Assembly (NCBI GenBank): GCA_030710605.1 | Contig: CP092876.1 | Coordinates: 67,890,115-67,954,114, forward strand | Reading direction: 5' to 3' | From: Cordylochernes scorpioides | Lineage: Eukaryota > Arthropoda > Arachnida > Pseudoscorpiones > Chernetidae | DNA length: 64,000 bases | Shown here: positions 56,076 through 64,000 of the stretch, one piece after another | Position numbering within the stretch: position 1 is the first letter of the stretch | How the letters are laid out: every line of letters begins with the position of its first letter | The notes under the pieces: generated by a model | Databases searched by the model: none | Seen by the model: only the letters and a program-made list of their open reading frames with translations | What the model was told of the DNA's origin: nothing | Made by a program: the position numbers and the translations under genes

Positions 56076-56621
56076 ATCTATCTCTGACGATGAAGATGTG
56101 CCGCACCCTGGGGCTCCATAATCCTGGAGCTCTAATGCCCCTAACGATGTGTGACTCCCGTTGTGACAATGGTCAATTATATATTGCGCAATCTCGCACT
56201 GGCGCAATCAATGTGTCGCCATCTTCCAGCTGATCTTTACGCCATTTCTTCTATATTAACATTCCCTATGTGCTGAAAACATCTTATGGCCCCATCACAT
56301 GAATATTTCCATAGCCCACCTTCCACCCACACATTTTCTCAATGGCCCCGCCTCATGTTCATCTCCCTGGCCCCGCCCTTGCCCATTCTCCATGACCCTA
56401 TGAATTTTTTAATGATTCATCTCGGGAGCGTGAATAAAATCAATTTTATTTCCATTAATTATCTCTAAATTACACCCTATCCACATAAACAATAAATCTG
56501 TATTCAGTGTATTCCTATATCTTTATGTTAAAATATTTGTATTTAATCACGTGTGAAAGACTAAGAGGAATTTATAAAGGGAAGAATTGGCTAACTAAAT
56601 GGTATAAACATAATTATAGTA

Positions 56622-56815
56622 TGATGCACTAGCGCGCCATCTGTTATCAAAATTCGAAACTATTTTAAAGGCCCAAGATTATTTTTGATATTAAACAATT
56701 TCTACTGCCCTTACTGCAATTGAGTAAACTTTTTCCATTGCAGTAAAGGCAGTATAAATTGTTTAATATCAAAAAGAATCTTACGCCTTTAAAATAGTTT
56801 CGAATTTTGATAATT
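56622..56815. repeat. Foldback MITE-like element, copy 2
   Basis: ATCAAAATTCGAAACTATTT, GATATTAAACAATTTCTACT and GCCCTTACTGCAAT in the left arm are mirrored in the right arm, giving a hairpin with arms of about 80 bp. A partial relative lies at 37455-37605; both are preceded by TAGCGCGCCATCTGTTAT. Confidence 0.7.
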
Positions 56816-57222
56816 ATATTATCATCAAATAATCCATCAGTTATTGTTGTTTCACAAGGTGGGTGTTCAATAGAAGAGTGAGGACATGTGGTTTGCTTTC
56901 ACTAAATACCAGTAGAATATACTCAAGCACTAAGCTGGTTATGTGAAATATAAAATGTGATTCTATTATATAATGGAGACTAATTAACTATACATTGAGC
57001 TTAAAAAAGATCCAAAGAAAAAATCAAAGTTTATAGAAATTGAAAAACAGCGTATATTACTCTGTATGAAATGAATTATTATATTCGAAAGTATAAAACA
57101 TCAATAGTGACACAAGATTCGTATACGAATTGCCTGATTGATCTGTTATCTTGTTTCCTACCATACCGCTGTAGTCGTTGTCCCAGCAGAGTTATACATT
57201 GGGTGTAAGATGTAGCTTACAG
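56816..57222. other. Probable intron sequence
   Basis: AT-rich with no frames of note; it ends in TGTAGCTTACAG, the acceptor of the candidate exon at 57223. Confidence 0.3.
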
Positions 57223-57270
57223 ATGATGTCTGCAACGAGATGCCTTCTTATGGACCAAGAACAGAATGTG
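57223..57270 (+). CDS. Candidate coding exon 3 (48 nt)
   Basis: TAGCTTACAG|ATGATG and AATGTG|GTAAGT frame a 48-nt segment open in phase 0, matching the phase at the end of exon 2 and the start of exon 4. It codes MMSATRCLLMDQEQNV. Being short and far from exon 2 (14.5 kb), it could be a chance pair of splice-like sites, or belong to another gene starting here at the ATG. Confidence 0.4.
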
Positions 57271-57858
57271 GTAAGTAAGAACCGCTTAGAAGTCAGAGAC
57301 AATTTGGAAATTTTTCATATTGTGGCGAGGAAATAATTTTATAACTTATTTTTTATGTACTTAATTATTAAATCACACAAAATACACAACAGAATATGAA
57401 TTTTTTATTTATAAAATCATCATGTCACATAGCGCTTTGTTTATTAAGTATTCTCTAGCTGAAAATAATGAGCTTAGTTTAATTGTAGTCACCTAATCGT
57501 GCTGATGTAATAAATATATAAAATTTTATATAATTATTTATCTGTTCATTCATCTATTACTACGCTAGAATATTATAATATTTTAATGGATTTTGTTATA
57601 TAAAGAATGGCCAAGAATTCTGCTCAAAGGGTGAGGATTTATCGTGGAGTTTAAGGTCCCAATACAATTACAGCTCTTGTTGTGTGCTCAGTGTGGTGAC
57701 ATTCTGTGATATTTAATATACTGTTACGACACCTCTCAGCCGTCGATGTTTATGAACAAAGTTTCTAGGAAAACAATTAGGATTCATTGTGGATACAGCT
57801 TAGTTCGAATCAATTTAACACAAGGGTCCTGAGAGAAATTAATAATTATGTACAGTAG

Positions 57859-58092
57859 ATGGACTTGCCTTCATTGTCCGCTACAAGAAGGATCCTCTTA
57901 GTCCTTCTTGGCACCGTATTCCGTGTTAATCCACACGGTCACATGCTCGGCGGCAACTCCCTCGTGTTTCCTCTCGCAGATGTGACCAGACTGTCAGGAA
58001 TACAGTTTTTTGGCGCCTGTCCTTTCACGCGTGGATCATCCCCTGCACCCGGAGTCCATCCATCTTTCCCCAACTTCCCTCTAGGATTTTAG
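57859..58092 (+). other. Unrecognised GC-rich open frame
   Basis: A 77-codon frame (MDLPSLSATRRILLVLLGTV) lies in an island of balanced base composition, unlike the surrounding AT-rich DNA. The opposite strand and another plus frame (DGLAFIVRYKKDPLSPSWHR) are also partly open. Nothing is recognised; a decayed mobile gene or a lost exon are both possible. Confidence 0.25.
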
Positions 58093-59783
58093 CCCCTTGG
58101 TTAACTTATAATACATTAAGGAGGGGTTTATCCATTTTACAAAATCTATGTGGTGGGAAGGAACATAGTATGGCCTCGGGCATTATATTTTTACAAATAG
58201 TTAATGTTAAAGGCTTTCAAATAACCGAAGTGAATCTTTATGGATATATTGAGAGTGTACAGCCTACTAAAGAAATAAATGGTAAAGTAAATGTGCATCG
58301 ACCACTTGTAATAATTTCTTTCACAAAAATGTATTTGTGACTAATGAATCTCCAAGCTCCATTTGTTTCGAAGACGTTTTCCTTAAACATCAAAGCCTTA
58401 CAATAGCGATGGGAGAGCCGTAATTGGGTAGACTCTGTTTCCAGATTTGAAGGATGATTCAAATTGCACTTCCATGATCGTAATGAACCTTGAAAGGATC
58501 TGTTGATATTTTTAAAGGAAATTGTCGTTATACTTGATGAATTTCCTCTTTTAATCAAAGGTAATGCCTAGAATTTGATTTATTTTTGTGTTTTTCTTTC
58601 TTAACAACCATCATGACTGGGTAAAGTAGAATGTGTCTTCCTTTGACATTAAGACTGGGAGCACTTCTCAGTGGCAGGACGACTTAGCTCCAAAAGGAAT
58701 GGCCCATGAGGAACAGACGCTATGTGTAGCCGCTCCTAACATGGAGTACAAACGCTGCTCATCCTGTATCCTTGGATTAGGAGCCCTTGCAGGGTACTAT
58801 CAGCTTAGCCCAGGCTTTTATAGCGAGATTGTTACTGCTCCCTCTACTCCTTTATCATCTGGGCTTGGGTCGGGCAAAGGCGGAGTTGCATTGTTAATGT
58901 TGATCATCTGGTCAAGAAAGTAAATATTATAGTTTCTGGGGCACTTAATTGTATTTCTGTTTATTAAGCGTGCTTATATTATCTGCAAATTTACTGTCAA
59001 TCTATACCTGTTGCACCATTGGGCGAATTTGTCGAGGAATTTATTTATTTAAGCATTAAGAAGTTGACGTGGTATTTGAACAACGAGAGAATGTCTTCTT
59101 CAAAAGCAAATTAATTTGACAATGTATGTTTCAGAAGAGATAGCGCTTTCTAGCAATTCGATTGGAATGGAAAGTGTTAAAAGCTAATCCTTTAGTGGCT
59201 CCGTGGAACAAAAAAAAAAAAAGAAAGAAAAAGTGCATCTAGAACTTTTTAAAAGTTTTGATCTTTGTCAAATAAATAGTAATTAGCTGGATTATCTTTT
59301 CAGGGCAGTTGACCTTACCAAGGTCATCAATATTGGATTGTCTATATACTATGTAAAAAGCTCGGCAGAGGTCGAAAATAATAGTAATAGTTATGAGTCA
59401 AAAAGAGTCAAACCATTTTGACATAATAGTTATATTTTTATTATCTAGGATTTCTTTAAGAAGTTTTTTTTATAGGGGTTAGAGCGTTTAAGGCTGAGCG
59501 GCAAAAAAAAATAATACAAATTAATTGAGGACAACCAGTTTTAGCGGTCATAGTTTTCATATGAAAGAATATTATTTTACGAGCTACTAACAACTTTGTT
59601 TTATATTTTCTTACGATAGTAATTTGATGTTCTTTGAAACGATATATTAACATTAGCATCTTTTATAGATCTTTGAAAAATGTATGATAATTATTTATAT
59701 TAGGGTAACACTACTTGATTTAGAAGATTCCTTTATTATTCTGGTTGTTTTCTGGAGAATAATTTAAATCTATTCAATTCCAG
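58093..59783. other. Unassigned stretch with two motif-less frames
   Basis: A minus frame at 58238-58558 (106 codons) and a plus frame at 58633-58923 (96 codons, base composition near balanced) are open but match no family known to me. The remainder to the exon acceptor at 59783 is AT-rich. Confidence 0.25.
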
Positions 59784-59867
59784 GCCGCCTGCAAGGTGAT
59801 CGTTACGCAGGCGTTTTACCCTACCGCATCTAGATGGAACGTGAAATTCTTCACTCCTAGCTCCTAG
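59784..59867 (+). CDS. Candidate terminal coding exon
   Basis: The acceptor CTATTCAATTCCAG|GCCGCC opens a frame AACKVIVTQAFYPTASRWNV KFF-TPSS ending in TAG at 59865-59867. Codons are G+C-rich (GCCGCCTGCAAGGTGATCG) against a strongly AT-rich background, a good sign of a selected exon. It begins in phase 0, so it can follow exon 3 or directly exon 2. The short Trp/Phe/Tyr-rich tail resembles a final beta strand of a folded domain. No strong AATAAA was seen just downstream. Confidence 0.5.
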   Translation, partial: AACKVIVTQAFYPTASRWNVKFFTPSS

Positions 59868-60379
59868 TTAAAATACTTCCTTTAAGCTTCCTTTCTGATA
59901 TTTTTTCATTTTTAAAAATATAAAGAATTTTCCTAATTCAATATTTGTATATGCCCTAATGTTTATGTATCTACAAAAATATATGTTTTATTGATTTCGC
60001 CTCAGTTTACAGGTTCTACACCGAGCACAGCCGACAAGTTACCATGTCCTGACTATTTATTTACATATGGAAAGTTGTTAGGCAGAGGTGGATCCAAGAC
60101 CTTGCAGGCAGGCAACTGATGAGTGATGAGCATGAGGGCGATTAAATGGACGTTTATGTCGCCTTGATTTTGAAGAAAGAGAGTGAAAAAAGAATATCTT
60201 GAGAACTGATTAATTTAAAATTTAAAAAAATGAATAATATGCCAATAAAATTTTAATCTATCGCGTACTCGCGTATAAGGCTTGAAACTGGCTGTCGTTA
60301 TAGAACTGTTTGTTAAACAGGCAAATATTCTAAATAATATTTAAAAAGCCATATCGACATTCGTTCATTCCTGGATACC
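59868..60379. other. 3' flank of the candidate gene
   Basis: It would include the 3' UTR. AATATAAAG near 59918 is the nearest poly(A)-signal-like sequence. No other feature recognised. Confidence 0.3.
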
Positions 60380-60600
60380 CCGATCAAATAGTAGTCAAAA
60401 TTTGTACACTTGAATGGTCAATTGAATTTAGCGAGTGTTTAAAATTTAATATTTCTATGTGGTTTGAAAGAGAGAGAGCATATTTAAAATTATGTATAGA
60501 AATTTGAAAGAGGAAATTTGAGAATTTGTCCTTTCCCGACCACCCTGAAAACCTTCTTAAAAGTTAAAATAATGCCGAAATGGTAAAATCCATATAAAAC
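60380..60600 (-). repeat. Dispersed repeat family, inverted copy 4
   Basis: GAGTGTTTAAAATTTAATAT, GAAATTTGAAAGAGGAAATT, TCCTTTCCCGACCACCCTGA and AACCTTCTTAAA match the reverse complement of 48985-49110 and are shared in the same orientation with 63330-63545. Confidence 0.5.
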
Positions 60601-60612
60601 ATTTTCATATGA

Positions 60613-60889
60613 GAATATACAAGTATCAGAGTCATCAACAATCAATCAACAATTCTGTCACCGTTTGCTTTTGTGAATGGAATAAATACCCAAATATGGC
60701 CATTTTTTTTTATAAGCGTCGGTAGTTCAGTGGTAGAATGCTCTCCTGCTACGCGGGCGGCCTGAGTTCGACGCCCGGCCGAGGCATTTTTTTTTTTTAC
60801 AATTTTTAAAACTCATTTATATTATTATTATTAAAATATGCAAGTATCAGAGTCATCAATTCTGTCATCGTTTGCTTTTGTGAATGGAA
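60613..60889. repeat. tRNA-like locus between direct repeats
   Basis: CAAGTATCAGAGTCATCAA and GTTTGCTTTTGTGAATGGAA occur at 60613-60683 and again at 60834-60889, about 221 bp apart; the first copy has a 16-bp CAATCAAT expansion. The tRNA-like gene sits between them. The plan resembles the cassette at 29012-29402, but no target duplication is evident outside. Confidence 0.55.
60716..60786 (+). tRNA. tRNA-Gly-derived gene, probable pseudogene
   Basis: GCGTCGGTAGTTCAGTGGTA and CGGGCGGCC closely follow metazoan tRNA-Gly(GCC), with the D-loop and A box intact and a T run (60787-60798) as Pol III terminator. However, the anticodon loop CTGCTAC puts GCT where GCC is expected, which would read Ser codons. 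There are also mismatches at 3:70 in the acceptor, 30:40 in the anticodon stem and 52:62 in the T stem. It is therefore best called a pseudogene or a Pol III-derived repeat. Confidence 0.6.
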
Positions 60890-60949
60890 TGCTTTTACGT
60901 AATATACGTAAAATACGTAACTAATATGACTGATATTTTAGCAGTATGT

Positions 60950-61567
60950 ATATAGAATCTGGAATAACTTATATTGAATATTTCAGGTCTCTATCCCGAA
61001 TATTCTTCGAAATTTTTGCAAATTTGAGTTGCAAATTTGCTCTTTCGCTCGCAAGCAGCGCCTCTAGCGGTGAAGATGGGAGGTAATATCAGCTGACCTA
61101 ATGTACATATAAAACGTGTTTTAACAGGACATAGAAAAAAATATGGAAGAGATATTTGTCGCATTTTTAGCCAAGAAAAATTGAAATTGACAGGTTCTGG
61201 GCAAAAATAGTTGTTTTTTTTTAGTCAGAAAATTATTATGACAATATTGCTGTATCATATTTGATTATCAGATACAAAATTATATCCGGAAAAATTCCAA
61301 AAAGCAGAGACCACGGGTGAGGCCAGTTCATTTTTAGTATGCAGGAACAAAATTCTAACAGAAAAACATTCATTCGAGCAGAAGACACAAAGCCAGATCA
61401 TCTCTTTATAAAAATATCGCTTTTCAGACACAAAGTTTGGAGCGGGACGTTTCACAAGAATGTCAAGAATGACATCCACGGCGCCAATTTATATTTGTAA
61501 CGAATAGTATTTGAATAAAAGCATTTAATCGGGTAAAACCCGGGCGTTGCCCTGGTCATTCAGCTAG
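60950..61567 (+). mobile_element. Helitron copy with diverged ends
   Basis: TTCGCTCGCAAGCAGCGCC (61044) is the conserved internal block of the family, and the 3' end is TAAAACCCGGGCGTTGCCCT, then a spacer and CTAG at 61564-61567 followed by T. The hairpin stem CCCGGGC/GCCCTGG differs from the main cluster. The 5' limit is approximate. Confidence 0.6.
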
Positions 61568-62497
61568 TGAATTATATATTTAAAAAAGCGGTATAGTTTC
61601 ATTTTTTTGTCATTACATATACATAATATATAAGCGAAAAAAGATAAAACTTAATGTGAAATATTATTTCCTGATAATCCAATTTAGCAATATTTATTTT
61701 AACAAGAGTTGAAAATATAATAATGAAACATATAATCTCACACTTACTTAATAAGCCTGGCTGCTATTTTAGACCTGTTCGTAGAATGGACCGATGTTCT
61801 AATATTGTTATATGAGAACATTATTGACAATCATCATACAACAATAATATCATCGTATTTTCTGACTCCAAAATAAGAAAATTAGTCTGATATTTGAATA
61901 TTTTCAAATTCTAGGGTCAAATTCCTTTCATATCAACCTATCATTTTTCTATCACAAAATATGTAAATTTTATATTGGTTTAATTTTTGAATAAGTTTTG
62001 TACATCCTATATTTTAAACAGATTATTAATCTGAACATATACTCATGTTAGATTCATTATATTTTATTTGTAATTTTAATTGAAGAGGGTGGAAGTTGGC
62101 TTTATGAACTATTGTTTCATATACTATTGCTTCCTCTTTTTAATGAAACTCCAAACGCGTTTTGGAGTAACTACAGAATTTTATATAACAATAAAATATA
62201 TTTTATGACAATAAGAAGTGTGCAGTGATGGAAGGCTGGTACATACCTCGGCCTGTCGCTGTCACCATCTGACCAGAGATGACATTCTGGGACACCTAAC
62301 GGTGGGAAAACGCGGCCTGATACAACCTAATGTTGTATACCCTTGGATACTCAAAATTAGAACAGCCTCTCATAATATAAATATATAATAATAAATAAAT
62401 AAAACCACCATCTTGAATTTACTTCAATAGAAAAAAGCGCCAAAAGGAAAATGGAAATATATATAATAAAACAAGTGATGAATAAATAAATAATTGA
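61568..62497. other. AT-rich, small palindrome only
   Basis: ACTCCAAACGCGTTTTGGAG at 62148-62167 is a near-perfect palindrome. A less AT-rich block at 62225-62345 has no recognised coding content. Confidence 0.3.
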
Positions 62498-62608
62498 AGA
62501 CGTATAAAGAATACGGAGCAACGTCTGCGCCGTGCAGAGCGCCTGGAGGCGAAGGCAAAGAACTTGATCAGTGGAGACGCTGCACCAGCAGTCGGGGCTG
62601 TTGAAGAG
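62498..62608 (+). other. Possible lone coding exon
   Basis: A frame of 37 codons, RRIKNTEQRLRRAERLEAKA then KNLISGDAAPAVGAVEE, is charged, likely helical and G+C-rich against an AT-rich background. It can end at a good donor (GAAGA|GTAAGT at 62608). No convincing acceptor pyrimidine tract precedes it and no partner exon was found. Confidence 0.3.
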
Positions 62609-63329
62609 TAAGTTGATTTCAAATAAAATCCAAGTTCCCTTCACCACCACAGTTTCAAATCTCCTATATATAATTCAAATAAATTTTGACTGGTGATAAA
62701 AGACGAATATAAAAATAAAGAATATGAAGAAGATATGTACTATATTTATGTATTTTGAAAATATAAATATAAATATAAATAAATAAATATAAAAATATAT
62801 GTTGATAGAGGCGTTCTAAGTTCGAATCCAAGTAGTGCCGCGTTTTTTTTATTTATTATTTAGAAAACTAACAAGGTTTATCTGATGACAAAAGCAAAAT
62901 GCTAGTAAATATATTTCAATTATGAAGACAGAATGTTCCCGTGGTTAGTATTCCGTAGTGTCACACGATGTGAGTATACAACAAGGATGTTACATAAGAT
63001 GTCTGACCTACATACCCCGCAGTGCAGGAGCACTTACACTATCTCGGAATTTGGAATTTAATTCTCGAACATTCAGAGTTATCCTCGTTTTCTTGGAGTC
63101 GTCAAACAGGATAAACCTTTTTTTTTAATTCTGAAATTATCACAGACTAATGTAGGTGGTAGCAAGTTTTTTGTGGTGAAATTAATAAAAATTGGAGATA
63201 ATGTATTTTTATTATATGTGAGTTTAGGATTCAGCCTGTTTGATGACTCCAAGAAAGTGAGGGTATCTCTGAATGTTTGAGAAATAAATTACAAATCCCG
63301 AGACCCGCAAAGACCTAGTAGTCTGAAAA
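62609..63329. other. AT-rich end region with tRNA scrap
   Basis: AAATAT/AAATAA repeats lie at 62758-62802. GGCGTTCTAAGTTCGAATCC followed by AAGTAGTGCCGC and a T run (62811-62851) looks like the 3' half of a tRNA with an intact B box. Nothing else recognised. Confidence 0.3.
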
Positions 63330-63545
63330 ATTGTACACTTAACTTGTTAATTGGACTGAGGGAGTGTTCCAAATCTCATACTTCTATGTATTCTGGAAGA
63401 GAGCATATTCAAAATTATATTTAGGAATTTGAAAGAGGCAATTTTTAAGAAATTATCCTTTCCCGATAACCCTGAAAACCTCTTTATTTATCTTTTATGC
63501 TGAAATAGTAAAATGCATATAAAAACCTTTTCATATGAATCGTTA
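63330..63545 (-). repeat. Dispersed repeat family, inverted copy 5
   Basis: GAGAGCATATTCAAAATTAT, GAATTTGAAAGAGGCAATTT, CCTTTCCCGATAACCCTGAA and ACCTTTTCATATGAA run parallel to 60460-60612, so the two copies share about 150 bp in the same orientation. Confidence 0.5.
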
Positions 63546-64000
63546 AAAAAAAAAACAGGGTGTAGTTTCAGATTTCACCACATATATTGTGATAATAGAT
63601 AAAACTTTATGTGAAACATTTTTTCCTGATGATATGATTTCGCACTATTTAAATTCAAGTAGAGTTAGAATATATCAATGGAAAAAATATATACTCTCAC
63701 ATTTGCTTTATTTTATTAAGCTAAAACTTTGAAAGCCTTAGAACTGTCTGCCATTTCAACCTGTTCTTGAATTGGGTTAACATTATATTGTAGCGTAGAA
63801 ATCAAGCCTTGAAATATCCTAAGATGTAAAAGTATTTATTGATGACGTCACAGCGACCAGTCGACAATTATTAACAAGTCAGCCCAAACTATTTACAGCT
63901 AGAGAATCTTAAGCAAGTAAGCAAAGAAATATTTTAAGATGATTTCACAAAAACAGATTAATGTATATTTTTATAATCTGTTGGATATATTTTCATTGAA
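63546..64000. other. No recognised feature
   Basis: AT-rich sequence to the window end, without motif-bearing frames. Confidence 0.35.

Noticed and set aside
62357..62650. 97-codon minus ORF
   Set aside because: It is antisense to the better supported G+C-rich plus frame and ends in AT-rich low-complexity sequence.

Overview
The window is AT-rich animal nuclear DNA, most likely from an arthropod, with almost no compact gene structure. The evidence is a dense mix of metazoan transposons (a Penelope-like retroelement, mariner, Helitron, an R1-type LINE, Ty3/gypsy pieces, pogo-type MITEs), tRNA-like loci with Pol III boxes, GT-AG splice signals, and no bacterial operon features. Some decayed ORFs resemble families I associate with copepods and insects, but the clade cannot be fixed from sequence alone.

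Layout. 1-18539: a head-to-tail tandem array (period about 4.23 kb, minus strand) of a Penelope-like element whose GIY-YIG endonuclease lies N-terminal to the reverse transcriptase and is followed by a CxC linker, the permuted order described for the Naiad clade. One boundary copy (window edge), three full units and one 5'-truncated copy are visible. The truncated copy is joined head-to-head to an inverted fragment that ends in a TA repeat inside a Helitron. 18540-21876: nested and abutting non-autonomous Helitrons, one with a triplicated 3' end and one carrying a GC-rich passenger with a CCAAT box. 22-28 kb: LINE RNase H relic, mariner relic, gypsy integrase tail, a frameshifted C2H2 zinc-finger gene and a Q/N-rich repeat ORF. 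29.0-29.4 kb: a 391-bp cassette with 95-bp terminal direct repeats, a tRNA-like gene inside, and a 19-20 bp target duplication. 30.2-32.7 kb: a full-length mariner inserted in one arm of an inverted-repeat element whose arms carry hammerhead-like cores, next to a gypsy RT relic. 33.3-34.0 kb: a 187-bp tandem repeat.

36.3-59.9 kb: the best candidate for a host gene, a plus-strand set of exons with consensus splice sites and compatible phases (36280-36665, 42555-42662, 57223-57270, 59784-59867) coding for an unrecognised protein of about 205 residues. Its first long intron is filled by a 43-bp satellite of about 75 copies with higher-order structure. Just upstream lies a perfect 82-bp-arm palindrome and a degenerate inverted copy of the first exon. 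The later introns hold an R1-type LINE with long target duplications, pogo-like MITEs, a tRNA-derived SINE-like insertion, a decayed widespread ORF and a GC-rich 65-bp minisatellite. 60-64 kb: a tRNA-Gly-like locus flanked by direct repeats, another Helitron end and AT-rich unannotated sequence.

Nothing here works as an operon. The array, the Helitron cluster and the tRNA cassette are independent mobile-DNA events, and the candidate gene survives between them.
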